Shown piece by piece: positions 36,924 to 45,446 of a stretch of 64,000 nt of DNA. Positions within the stretch are counted from its first letter, which is position 1. Every line of letters starts with the position of its first letter. The DNA lies in contig NZ_CP009238.1 in the NCBI RefSeq assembly GCF_000743945.1, forward strand, positions 248,001 through 312,000, given 5' to 3'. The stretch comes from Basilea psittacipulmonis DSM 24701. GTDB taxonomy: Bacteria; Pseudomonadota; Gammaproteobacteria; Burkholderiales; Burkholderiaceae_B. The position numbers were made by a program, and so were the translations under genes. Below the pieces are notes generated by a model. That model did not search any database, was not told where the DNA came from, and was given only the letters and a program-made list of their open reading frames with translations.

Positions 36924-38390
36924 ATGACGTACTTGAATAATCCTGGGGCGTTGTATGATGACGAACCATCACAATTAACACCAAGTCAATCTTTTTTTAT
37001 TAATGTATTGCCATTGCTGTTGACCGTGGCGATTATGCTAGTCCAATTTTTTATTTTTGATGATTTTACCCCTCACATTCCTTTGGCTTGTGGCATTGTT
37101 ATCACGGGACTATTTGTTTATTTTCGTAAAGGAAAATGGCGTGATATGGAAAATCACTTTTTAAAAGTGATCAAAATAGGGTTGCCGGCCATTATTATTT
37201 TGATGGGAGTGGGGATGTTAATCGCTACTTGGATTGCGGCAGGTACGGTTTCGACTATTTTATATTATGGATTTCATTTTTTTAGTCCGACTAATTTCTT
37301 GTTTACGCTTTGTTTATTGTGTGCCTTAATTTCACTGGCGACAGGTACCTCATGGGGGACAGCGGGTACGGTTGGTTTAGCCATGATGGGCGTGGGTGAG
37401 GGATTAGGCATTCCACCTCACGTGACGGCAGGTGCCATTATTTCGGGTGCATTCTTTGGTGACAAAATGTCTCCTTTGTCTGATACGACTAATTTAACAC
37501 CTGCCGCAGCGGAGATCGGGATTTGGGAACATATTAAAGGCATGGTACCAACTACCTTACCCGCTTTAGTGATTTGTTTGATATTTTATGCATGGTTGGG
37601 AACACAGTATTCAAATGACAATATGAATCTACAAGTTATTCATGATGTCAAAGAAACGATTAAAACGCATTACAACATCAGCTTGATTACCTTGATTCCT
37701 GCGGTGATTGTTATTGTGGCAGCGGTGATGAAAATGCCAGCATTACCGACAGTATTTGCAGGGGTTATCGTGGCTGGACTCATTGCCTTGTTTTTGCAAG
37801 GAGTCAGTGTAGCGGAGCTATTTCATGTATTGCAAAATGGCGTAAACAGTCAGACGGGGATGCCTTTAGTCGATAAATTATTAAGTAAAGGTGGCGTGAT
37901 GTCGATGACTTGGGTGGTGAGCTTAACGATTTTTGCGATGGCCTTTGTCGGTTCGATTGAATATTACGGATCGTTGAATGCGATCATGAACAAAGTGAAA
38001 GACTTTATTAAAGGTCGTTTCGGACTGGTATCATCCGCTTATGGGGCGACGGCAGGTTCCAGCTTGATTATCGGTGATGTGTACACGAGTTTGGTATTGC
38101 CAGGCAGATTGCTAAAAGACAAATATGAGGAGTTAGGCTACGAAAAAACAATTTTGACGCGTTCGATCGAGGATTGCGGTACCTTGCTGTCTCCTTTGAT
38201 TCCATGGAATATGGGTGGTGCATTCATCGCAGCAACATTAGGCGTGGCGACTTTTGATTATGTACCCTTTGCAGTTTTATGTTGGTTGTCTCCTTTGATT
38301 GGCTTGATATACATGTTTTTAGGGGTCTTTATGCCAAAAAGTAAAGGTCGCCAGAGCAAAGAAAAAATTGCAAAATGGGAAGGACTATAA
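36924..38390 (+). CDS. NhaC-family antiporter-like transporter within the lysine/pipecolate operon
   Basis: Polytopic protein of 488 residues with about 11-12 membrane segments. NhaC-family motifs are seen: SLATGTSWGTAGTVGLAMMGVG, GAFFGDKMSPLSDTTNL (first 17 residues given), and a second-half IGDVYTSLVLPGRLLKD repeat. Biochemically known relatives include Na+/H+ antiporters and exchangers of organic acids such as malate/lactate. A perfect AAGGAGG stands 6 bases before the ATG. Placement between amaB and amaA suggests it carries the pathway substrate (pipecolate, lysine or aminoadipate), but this is inference. Confidence 0.85.
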   Translation: MTYLNNPGALYDDEPSQLTPSQSFFINVLPLLLTVAIMLVQFFIFDDFTPHIPLACGIVITGLFVYFRKGKWRDMENHFLKVIKIGLPAIIILMGVGMLIATWIAAGTVSTILYYGFHFFSPTNFLFTLCLLCALISLATGTSWGTAGTVGLAMMGVGEGLGIPPHVTAGAIISGAFFGDKMSPLSDTTNLTPAAAEIGIWEHIKGMVPTTLPALVICLIFYAWLGTQYSNDNMNLQVIHDVKETIKTHYNISLITLIPAVIVIVAAVMKMPALPTVFAGVIVAGLIALFLQGVSVAELFHVLQNGVNSQTGMPLVDKLLSKGGVMSMTWVVSLTIFAMAFVGSIEYYGSLNAIMNKVKDFIKGRFGLVSSAYGATAGSSLIIGDVYTSLVLPGRLLKDKYEELGYEKTILTRSIEDCGTLLSPLIPWNMGGAFIAATLGVATFDYVPFAVLCWLSPLIGLIYMFLGVFMPKSKGRQSKEKIAKWEGL

Positions 38391-38407
38391 GTGTCAGGAG
38401 TTCAATC

Positions 38408-39688
38408 ATGAAAGAAGCCGTTTTATGGCACCAATTGGTCGATGCACCAGAACATTCTCCTGTATTAACAGAAGACTTAAATGTAGATGTCTGCGTCATC
38501 GGTGCAGGATATACGGGCTTATCTGCGGCCATTCACCTTGCTCAAGCAGGCAAGAAAGTAGCGATATTAGAGGCACATCATGTAGGTTATGGTGGCTCAG
38601 GACGTAATGTTGGTTACGTCAATGCAGGAACGTGGGCACCACCCGATGAGTTAAATAAGTATCTAGGGGAGAAAGCGGGCGAACGTTTAAGTCATGAGTT
38701 AAGCATGGCCCCTAAATTGGTATTTGATACGATCGATCGCTTTAATATTGATGCACAAGATACGCGGACTGGCACAGTGCATATGGCTCATCATGCACAG
38801 GCAGAATCAGATATAGAAAAACGTTATGAACAGCTAAAGCGGCGAGGTGCAGAGGTTGTCTTGCTAAATGCTAATGAATGTCAAGCATATGTTGGTAGTC
38901 GAGCAGTTCGTAAAGCGTTGTTAGATAAGCGTGCTGGCACGATCAATCCTTATGCGTATGTTGTAGGCTTAGCACAGGCAGCAAAACGTTTAGGTGTTTT
39001 ATTATTTGAACAAACAAAAGTGAAAGAAATGGTATCTGTTTCGGGGCAATGGGAAGTCGCTACGGAACAAGCTATGGTGCGAGCGGAACGGGTTGTCATT
39101 GCAAGCAATGCTTATACAGAGGGACAATGGACGACGATACAGAAAACCATTTATCCTGTTAGTTTTTATCAAATCGCTTCTAAGCCTTTGGACCCTGAAA
39201 TATCTGAAACGATTTTGCCACAAAGACAAGGAGCTTACGATACTCGTTTGGCCCTATCAAGCATTAGACGAGATAAAGCAGGTAGGCTGATCTTGGGTAC
39301 AGTAGGTTCACCTCACGGCAAAAATTTCCTGTATCATGCATGGGCAAATACGATGTTAAAGCACTATTTTCCGATGTTGAAAGGGTTGGAATGGGAGTGT
39401 TATTGGACAGGCTGTTTTGGTTTTACAAAAGACCATATTATGCGAATATATGAACATTTTCCAGGCGTTATTTGTGCGACGGGCTTTAATGGTCGAGGGA
39501 TTACAACCGGTACTTTATTTGGGCAAGCCATGGCAAAATATCTGTTAACGGGGGATAGACAAGTATTACCATTAGATATTTACCAATTAGACGACTGTAA
39601 GATTTCGTATCGTCAGATGAGAGGGTATGCGTATGACGCAGGGATCGCGATTTATCACGCAGGTCAATGTTTAAAAATCGTTGCATAA
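38408..39688 (+). CDS. amaA: L-pipecolate oxidase-type FAD-dependent oxidoreductase
   Basis: DAO-family flavoenzyme of 426 residues. The FAD dinucleotide motif VIGAGYTGLSAA lies at residues 30-41, followed by GGSGRNVGYVNAG, and the C-terminal CATGFNGRGITTGT flavin site is present. P. putida AmaA, of about the same length, oxidises L-pipecolate to piperideine-6-carboxylate; co-location with amaB and hglS supports that substrate over putrescine or D-amino acids. The start at 38408 follows AGGAG (38395-38399) and avoids overlapping the transporter frame. Confidence 0.85.
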   Translation: MKEAVLWHQLVDAPEHSPVLTEDLNVDVCVIGAGYTGLSAAIHLAQAGKKVAILEAHHVGYGGSGRNVGYVNAGTWAPPDELNKYLGEKAGERLSHELSMAPKLVFDTIDRFNIDAQDTRTGTVHMAHHAQAESDIEKRYEQLKRRGAEVVLLNANECQAYVGSRAVRKALLDKRAGTINPYAYVVGLAQAAKRLGVLLFEQTKVKEMVSVSGQWEVATEQAMVRAERVVIASNAYTEGQWTTIQKTIYPVSFYQIASKPLDPEISETILPQRQGAYDTRLALSSIRRDKAGRLILGTVGSPHGKNFLYHAWANTMLKHYFPMLKGLEWECYWTGCFGFTKDHIMRIYEHFPGVICATGFNGRGITTGTLFGQAMAKYLLTGDRQVLPLDIYQLDDCKISYRQMRGYAYDAGIAIYHAGQCLKIVA

Positions 39689-39705
39689 AACGCGAGATGA
39701 AAAAG

Positions 39706-39733
39706 AAAATGGTCAGTTAATACTGACCATTTT
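39706..39733. terminator. Bidirectional terminator between amaA and the DoxD-DoxA gene
   Basis: AAAATGGTCAG (39706-39716) pairs with CTGACCATTTT (39723-39733) with a six-base loop; A-rich and T-rich flanks suit both converging transcripts. Confidence 0.88.
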
Positions 39734-39749
39734 TATAAGACGTGTGGAT

Positions 39750-40697
39750 TTACCACTTGAGAACAGGATCTTTTTTGTTTCCGATAATATCAACTTCGGC
39801 CGACACAGCACCTGCAGGAATGGCAATATCGACTTTCGATCCTAAAAGGAGTTTCATCACACCATCGACTAATTTTCCAGAATTTTTAGACCAAGGCTCA
39901 AAATGGCTACGTAATACTTGGATTTGGTCAGGTGTCTGAGTGATAGTTGTGCCATCATTTAATGTAAAACGAATGCCTTTTACGTAAGCGGGATTGGATG
40001 AACCGCCACCATTGACGTAAAGTGTGATGCGATCATTTTGTCCCACTACTTTTTCAGCAACCATTTTGTACTCGCCTACGCTAGTGAGTCGTTGTAGTTT
40101 GAAGAAACCAAAGTAATAGCTATAAAAACCGACGGTCATTAATGTCGATAGAACGATTAATAGCATTTGTAGTTTTCGACAACGGAATAACGATGCGAAC
40201 CAATCTTTACCCAGTAATGAATCAATGGAATAGGTGCCACTGCCTGTTAACATAATGGTGACGGAAATGGCGAATCCTAGTGCGGCCATCGTCCACTCAT
40301 CTAAACATTCAAAGCCCATCCAACCAAAAATAAGCATTAAACATACATTAATGATGGCTGAACCCACTGCAGCTAGACGAGTTAATAGTCCTAGCATTAA
40401 GCAAAGGCCAACGAGTATTTCTGCACTAGACATAATGTAGGTGGACCACTCGGCTGCCCATGGATGATAAAGTACCCAATGGATGGTACTTTCAATAGGG
40501 GAGCCAGGTGCGGCTTGAACCAGCTTGCCTGCTAAATGAGCTGGGCTGGTAATATCATGTTTTAGTGGATCATTAAAGAAACGTCTCCAACCGCCTGCAA
40601 AAAAGACAAAGCCCATTGAAATAGAAATCGCACGAACGGCAAGACTCTGAATCATAGGATGTCCCCATAAGCTTTTCTCTCTATCTGTATTCATCAT
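39750..40697 (-). CDS. DoxD-DoxA fusion, thiosulfate:quinone oxidoreductase-like membrane protein
   Basis: 315 residues in two parts. The N-terminal half (about 15-170) has four membrane segments and the GGWRRFFNDPLKHD motif of the DoxD family. After a fifth membrane segment (about 178-200) the C-terminal half (about 205-315) resembles DoxA: LYVNGGGSSNPAYVKGIRF and the closing IPAGAVSAEVDIIGNKKDP. In Acidianus these are separate subunits of thiosulfate:quinone oxidoreductase; fusions occur in some bacteria. Function here is inferred only. AAGGAG stands nine bases before the first ATG. It faces amaA across a terminator. Confidence 0.75.
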   Translation of the reverse strand: MMNTDREKSLWGHPMIQSLAVRAISISMGFVFFAGGWRRFFNDPLKHDITSPAHLAGKLVQAAPGSPIESTIHWVLYHPWAAEWSTYIMSSAEILVGLCLMLGLLTRLAAVGSAIINVCLMLIFGWMGFECLDEWTMAALGFAISVTIMLTGSGTYSIDSLLGKDWFASLFRCRKLQMLLIVLSTLMTVGFYSYYFGFFKLQRLTSVGEYKMVAEKVVGQNDRITLYVNGGGSSNPAYVKGIRFTLNDGTTITQTPDQIQVLRSHFEPWSKNSGKLVDGVMKLLLGSKVDIAIPAGAVSAEVDIIGNKKDPVLKW

Positions 40698-40845
40698 GAA
40701 TATCCTCTCCTTGTATTAAAACTTTAGAAAAATTATGGTTATTGAGATAAGTATAATGCTATTTTATAGTTGAAAATTTGATTTATCTCTATATTCTTAG
40801 AAAGAAAAACCCTATGAGATTTTTTTGTTCACCACGATGAATGTT

Positions 40846-41757
40846 CTATGATGAAGATTGTTGTTCGATATAGTTTTTTAGCCATTCTTGTAGTGCAATG
40901 ACCGCAGAGTTATTTTGTTTTTCGGGTGGATAAACAAGATAGTAACTTTCATTACTCGCAAGACGTTCTTTCCAAGCAATTTTTAAATTCCCTTGATCAA
41001 TTTCTTTTTTTGCCAAAATCTCAGGCACGATAGCAATACCACAACCACTACTGGCCGCACAGATAGTCGCATAATAAGAGCTAAAACGAGGTCCAGAAAA
41101 ACTATCTTTTCGATGAATATGATGCGTGCTAAAGAATTCATGCCAGGTGAAAGGACGAGAATCCAATTGGATTAAAGGCATATTCTCTAGATTCATTTTT
41201 TTGGATAGTTTAGGTGGCTGAACATCCGTGGCACAAATAGTAATGTAATCACTTTTTAATAGCTCGACGGAGGTTAAGTTTGGCCATGTGCCGTGTCCTA
41301 AAGCAATACCGACATCCATTTCGAGCGAATGGTTTTGGCTAATATCGCCATCAATTTCATGAATGTTTAAATGAATATTGGGGTATTGGTTGCCCCATCC
41401 TTTTAGTGCAGGAATAAGCCAATTTGCACCAAAGGTCGCATGACAATAAATGGTGAGTGTTTGGGCATGTGTACCATGGGACCAAAGGTTTAATACGGAC
41501 TGTTCAAGTTGTAAAAGTATATTTCGACTTTGTTGTAAAAATAAACTACCGACTTGAGTGAGTTGAAGATGATTGCCTTGACGAATAAATAACTCTTCGC
41601 CTAATAGTTCTTCCAGTTGGAGTACTTGTTTGCTCACCGCACTTTGGGTGAGAAAAAGTTCTTTAGCTGCTTTGGTAAAACTTCCTTGTCGGGCAGAGGC
41701 CTCAAAACATTGAAGAGAGCTAATAGAGGGTAAGCGTTTTATCATTTTTTTCGTCAT
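40846..41757 (-). CDS. LysR-family transcriptional regulator (GcvA-like)
   Basis: 303 residues. The winged HTH (about 8-66) shows SFTKAAKELFLTQSAVSKQVLQLE (core TQSAVSKQV), and the effector domain follows from about 93. The closest look is to GcvA/TrpI-type regulators. It is transcribed toward doxDA and 27 bases after arsC. In P. putida a LysR gene sits inside the amaAB-hglS cluster, so this gene is a candidate regulator of either doxDA or the pipecolate operon. Confidence 0.9.
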   Translation of the reverse strand: MTKKMIKRLPSISSLQCFEASARQGSFTKAAKELFLTQSAVSKQVLQLEELLGEELFIRQGNHLQLTQVGSLFLQQSRNILLQLEQSVLNLWSHGTHAQTLTIYCHATFGANWLIPALKGWGNQYPNIHLNIHEIDGDISQNHSLEMDVGIALGHGTWPNLTSVELLKSDYITICATDVQPPKLSKKMNLENMPLIQLDSRPFTWHEFFSTHHIHRKDSFSGPRFSSYYATICAASSGCGIAIVPEILAKKEIDQGNLKIAWKERLASNESYYLVYPPEKQNNSAVIALQEWLKNYIEQQSSS

Positions 41758-41784
41758 AACGTTGTACTGCTTAGGCTATGCGGA

Positions 41785-42135
41785 TTATTTTTTCAATAGA
41801 TTTAAGATGTTCTCTAGTGGTCTGCCAATTGCTGCTTGATGACCCGTTGAAGCGATAGGACGTTCTAATAAGATAGGATGTTCAACAAGTGCTTGCAACA
41901 AAGTCTCTTCGTCTGCCTCGGCCAGATGGTTTTCTTGGTAAATGCTTTCCTTTTGTCTCATCATCTCGCGATAACTGTTTATCGCTAATTGTTTTTTAAG
42001 AGATTGATAGTCAGAAATCGTTAAAGGATTTTTTAAATACTCGATCACTTCAATATCTAAACCCAATGTTTCCAATGCTTTTAACGCATCTCTTGATTTG
42101 GAACATCTAGGATTGTGGTAGAGTTTAATCATCAT
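41785..42135 (-). CDS. arsC: Arsenate reductase-like protein (ArsC/Spx thioredoxin-fold family)
   Basis: 116-residue glutaredoxin-dependent ArsC family protein. The catalytic Cys11 lies in NPRCSKSR, and the family arginine is in LLERPIAS. No arsR, arsB or other arsenic genes are nearby, so the true role may be general thiol chemistry (as with YfgD-type proteins) and not arsenic resistance. Confidence 0.88.
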   Translation of the reverse strand: MMIKLYHNPRCSKSRDALKALETLGLDIEVIEYLKNPLTISDYQSLKKQLAINSYREMMRQKESIYQENHLAEADEETLLQALVEHPILLERPIASTGHQAAIGRPLENILNLLKK

Positions 42136-42296
42136 GTTTTTCTCTTTTAAAAGCTTAATGAATCTTCATTATAGCTAAAATGTGTTGAACAGCGAATGAG
42201 TGTTCATTCTATCCTTGATTGTCAAAAAAGAATCGTTTTTTTCTGCACGCAAATGAAGTGGGTGACGTTGTTCCACGCCTAGGTATATAAGACGAA

Positions 42297-42968
42297 TCAT
42301 TCATTATTCCTCAGCAATGCGGTGATGTCGTGAAGGTCATCTAAGTGAAAAAAATAAGTGTTAGGAAAATGTGTTTGACAATATTGTTTTAAAAAATGTG
42401 CGGAATCATCAGTAATAATGGGTTCATCATTAGGGTAAGGGTTGTAGATAATTAAGAAAGGCAAATAGGATCTGGCGGCCAGTGCTTCAAGTGTGGCAAT
42501 ACTGTGATGAATGCTGCCTAACATCGCATTACAGATGAGAATGAGTGGCATTGGATGTTGAATGATCCAGTCAATCGTTAATGTTTGAGATGTTAACGGA
42601 ACAAAGATACCACCAGCACCTTCACAAAAAATAATATCGCGTTGGCGTTTTTGAACATATGTTTGCCATGCATGCCATAACTTATTTGTATCAATGATCG
42701 TGTTTTCTAATGCGGCCGCTAAATGTGGAGAAGCGGGAAAAGAAAAGCTTTCACCGACTGCGTCAGCATCTAGTTCATCAAGTGATTGACCACTGATCGT
42801 TCGATGTAAATGGATATCAGGTGAAATAGCCTGTGATGAGGCACCCGTTTGAACAAGTTTAAAGGAACTGGCGGTAACTCCCGCTTGTTCGAGAGCTTTA
42901 ATGAGTAAGGCGGTCACATAGGATTTGCCAATATCCGTGCCGATGCCAGAAATAAAGTAGGTCTTCAT
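42297..42968 (-). CDS. bioD: Dethiobiotin synthetase
   Basis: ATP-dependent carboxylation and ring closure of 7,8-diaminopelargonate to dethiobiotin. The P-loop is GIGTDIGKSYV near the N-terminus; FCEGAGGIFVPL carries the conserved GAGG motif. Length 223 is standard. It overlaps bioC by four bases and is the last gene of the bio operon. No strong terminator is visible after it. Confidence 0.94.
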   Translation of the reverse strand: MKTYFISGIGTDIGKSYVTALLIKALEQAGVTASSFKLVQTGASSQAISPDIHLHRTISGQSLDELDADAVGESFSFPASPHLAAALENTIIDTNKLWHAWQTYVQKRQRDIIFCEGAGGIFVPLTSQTLTIDWIIQHPMPLILICNAMLGSIHHSIATLEALAARSYLPFLIIYNPYPNDEPIITDDSAHFLKQYCQTHFPNTYFFHLDDLHDITALLRNNE

Positions 42969-43687
42969 TTTTTTTGTCCTATATAAAAAAAGGTATCGTA
43001 TGTGAGGGGGAATGTTGAGTCATGTTTAGGATAATGTGCGATCAACTGTTTTAACTGATGATGTTGTGTTTGCTTGCGATGTGTGTTGACACCTGTTTTT
43101 CTGATATGTCGCAGTACTTCATGCAAAGAATTAAATTGGTAAGATAGGGTTTGTCGTTCTGCCCAGATGGTGTTGAAATAAGGATTAAATAGTTCTTTCA
43201 GGGCTGACACACTTAAATAATTTAAACCAATATTCGCTGCTTCTTTTAATTCTTTGAAATGATGTTCACAATATAAGGCACAAACAAAATAACCTTGCGA
43301 AGACAGGTGTTGATTAAGTTTTGCGATCAAATCGTTTAAAGACGAGATCCATTGCAAACATGAGCTGGATAAGATGATGTCAATCGTTTCAGGAAGATGA
43401 ATGGTTTGGATATCGCCTTTAAGAAAATATTGTTCATGCGAAAAAGGAATGTGAATAGGGTATTCGTATAAATCGTTTAGATAGTATTTTTGAATAAAGG
43501 GTTGATGAAAAAACTGATTCATGGCCGTACTCAAAAAACCTGTTCCACAGCCAATCTCCAGTGCGGTATGAATATTTAAAGAACATTTTTTTGCCAAGGT
43601 TTGGGCTAAATACCAAGCAGTGGCTTGCTGATGATGTGCATATTGATGATAGTGTTTTTGGGACTGTTCAAAGTGAGATTCGATCAT
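42965..43687 (-). CDS. bioC: Malonyl-ACP O-methyltransferase BioC
   Basis: SAM-dependent methylation of malonyl-ACP, which lets fatty-acid synthesis build the pimelate moiety. SAM motif I is ALEIGCGTGFLS, and the FEQSQKHYHQYAHHQ N-terminus fits the family's first helix. Length 240 when started at 43687, whose ATG overlaps the bioG stop (ATGA); the longer in-frame reading is bioG sequence in another frame. Downstream LSSSCLQWI is a typical motif III region. Confidence 0.93.
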   Translation of the reverse strand: MIESHFEQSQKHYHQYAHHQQATAWYLAQTLAKKCSLNIHTALEIGCGTGFLSTAMNQFFHQPFIQKYYLNDLYEYPIHIPFSHEQYFLKGDIQTIHLPETIDIILSSSCLQWISSLNDLIAKLNQHLSSQGYFVCALYCEHHFKELKEAANIGLNYLSVSALKELFNPYFNTIWAERQTLSYQFNSLHEVLRHIRKTGVNTHRKQTQHHQLKQLIAHYPKHDSTFPLTYDTFFYIGQKK

Positions 43688-44331
43688 GCTTGGTGTTCCT
43701 CGATGAATGCAGACCAAGAAGAAAATGATCGCAGTAAATGATGAGCAGCGTTGATAACGTTTGTTTGCGTGCTTGGACAACGATGCCAATAATTTAATTG
43801 TTGTTTTGTGGCGAACATCGAATCTTTCTCGCTAACCCAAGCATAATCCCAGGCTTGAGGGTGGGATAGTAAGTCTTGAGTTATCGAATTATCCGTGCTG
43901 TCGGCCTGTTTAAGTAAATAAGCTAAACTATTTTTTTGAGTTTCAAAACTTAACGAGGGTAATAAATCGTGATAATCCTTTTGTTCAGCGGTATAAAAAA
44001 TTCGATGATAAATTTTTTTCATTCCCTCTGGCGTTAAGTGTTCATAAGTTTTTTGAAACAAAATGGGATCGATGCCGTATTCTGGATGAATACCAAAAGG
44101 TGTGCCATTAATAGCAATGTTGAGTTTTGGAGCATGTTGGCAAGACCGTAGGTAACGATTGGCCGCCCAAACCCCCATCGACCAAGCTACTAAAATGTAA
44201 TCTGTTTCTGGCTCGCGAATCTCTGTTTCGTGAGGAGAATAAATGTGTACATGATAGTGAGGATCGGCTAAATGTGAAATAGCATGGTTGTCCATTGCCC
44301 ATCCATTAAAAAATAAGATTTCTGTTTTCAT
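43684..44331 (-). CDS. bioG: Pimeloyl-ACP methyl ester carboxylesterase BioG (DUF452)
   Basis: Removes the methyl ester from pimeloyl-ACP to end the BioC-started chain. The short alpha/beta hydrolase (215 residues) has the nucleophile Ser51 in LVAWSMGVWAA, a conserved FNGWAMD opening, and the catalytic His in NAAHHLLRS near the C-terminus. It is the BioG isozyme known from Haemophilus and Neisseria, not E. coli BioH. It overlaps bioF and bioC by four bases each. Confidence 0.92.
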   Translation of the reverse strand: MKTEILFFNGWAMDNHAISHLADPHYHVHIYSPHETEIREPETDYILVAWSMGVWAANRYLRSCQHAPKLNIAINGTPFGIHPEYGIDPILFQKTYEHLTPEGMKKIYHRIFYTAEQKDYHDLLPSLSFETQKNSLAYLLKQADSTDNSITQDLLSHPQAWDYAWVSEKDSMFATKQQLNYWHRCPSTQTNVINAAHHLLRSFSSWSAFIEEHQA

Positions 44332-45446
44332 ATTCTTTCCTTTAATGAATGAATGGTCTCGGCGATATAAATGAGATCTGCTTCACTTAATAAGGCGTTG
44401 ATACATAGGCGTAGTTGGGCTTTTCCTTTGGGAACGGTTGGATGACGGATGGCTCCTACGATGATGCCTGCTTCTTTTAAAGCTTGTGCTATCGCAAGGG
44501 TTTGGTGACTATCTCCAATAACAATAGGAAAAATAGGGGAGGATTGATTCATGTTTAATAGCTTGTTTGCTTGATGAATCCTGTCTTGTAAGGTGAGGCG
44601 TAAGGGTTCAAATTCATGTCGATGTTCAAAAACATATTGAGTCCATTTGATCGTAAGAGGGGGTAACGCACTGGCAAAGATAAGCGAACGACAGGTATTG
44701 ATTAAATAGTTTCGTGTGATGTCATGACATAAAACTATCGCTCCATACGATGCAATGGCTTTAGCACAAGGCATCACGATAATATCAATATCATTGACTA
44801 AATGATGGGTGTAGCTCCATCCTAGTCCTTCTTGGTATTGACCAATGCTATGAGCCTCATCTACATATAATATAATTTGATATCGCTGTTTTAATTGAAC
44901 GAGTTTTTTTAGATCGCTAACACTGCCATCCATACTGAAAATGCTTTCTGTGACCACCCAAATATCACGATAGTTTGAGCGATGTTCGATAATCAATCGT
45001 TCAAGTGCATCGTAGTCTTGATGAGGAAATCGAATAAAGTCGGCACGACAAAGTTTTAAGCCATCGATTAAGCTGGCATGAATATCTTTATCTGCAATGA
45101 TGAGATCGTTTCGATCAGTAATGGCAGGTAAGATGCCGATATTGGCTAGGTATCCACTATTTAGATAAAGAGCACTTCTTTGATAAATCTGAGCTAAACA
45201 TTGTTCTAAATCAGCAGAGGCTTGGCTACTGCCACCAAGTAAACGTGAGGCACAGGAAGAGGGAACATCTTCTTTGACACTTGATAAAAAGTGTTTGTAA
45301 ATGTGTTGACATCGAGATAGACCTAGATAATCATTGCTTAATAAATCAATTCCTTTTGTCGGGACGTTGCTCAACTGGCGATATTGGCCGTGTTCACGTA
45401 ATTGTGATAAACGATCGTTGAGTCTTTGGTAAAAATTATCGCTCAT
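44328..45446 (-). CDS. bioF: 8-amino-7-oxononanoate synthase
   Basis: PLP enzyme that condenses pimeloyl-ACP and alanine. The aldimine Lys is K229 in MPCAKAIASYGA, which is slightly unusual against the common FSKALGS form. The aspartate/histidine pair is in YVDEAHSIG and the substrate region in LLSNDYLGL and SCASRLLGGSS. At 372 residues it is slightly short. It overlaps bioA by 11 bases and bioG by four. Confidence 0.93.
   Translation of the reverse strand: MSDNFYQRLNDRLSQLREHGQYRQLSNVPTKGIDLLSNDYLGLSRCQHIYKHFLSSVKEDVPSSCASRLLGGSSQASADLEQCLAQIYQRSALYLNSGYLANIGILPAITDRNDLIIADKDIHASLIDGLKLCRADFIRFPHQDYDALERLIIEHRSNYRDIWVVTESIFSMDGSVSDLKKLVQLKQRYQIILYVDEAHSIGQYQEGLGWSYTHHLVNDIDIIVMPCAKAIASYGAIVLCHDITRNYLINTCRSLIFASALPPLTIKWTQYVFEHRHEFEPLRLTLQDRIHQANKLLNMNQSSPIFPIVIGDSHQTLAIAQALKEAGIIVGAIRHPTVPKGKAQLRLCINALLSEADLIYIAETIHSLKERI

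Noticed and set aside
40846..42135. Arsenic-resistance locus (LysR plus arsC)
   Set aside because: The regulator is LysR type, not ArsR, and no arsenite pump or arsenite methylase is nearby.
42184..42200. Dispersed repeat TTGAACAGCGAAT shared with 56751-56763
   Set aside because: Thirteen-base matches are expected many times by chance in 64 kb; kept only as a side note.
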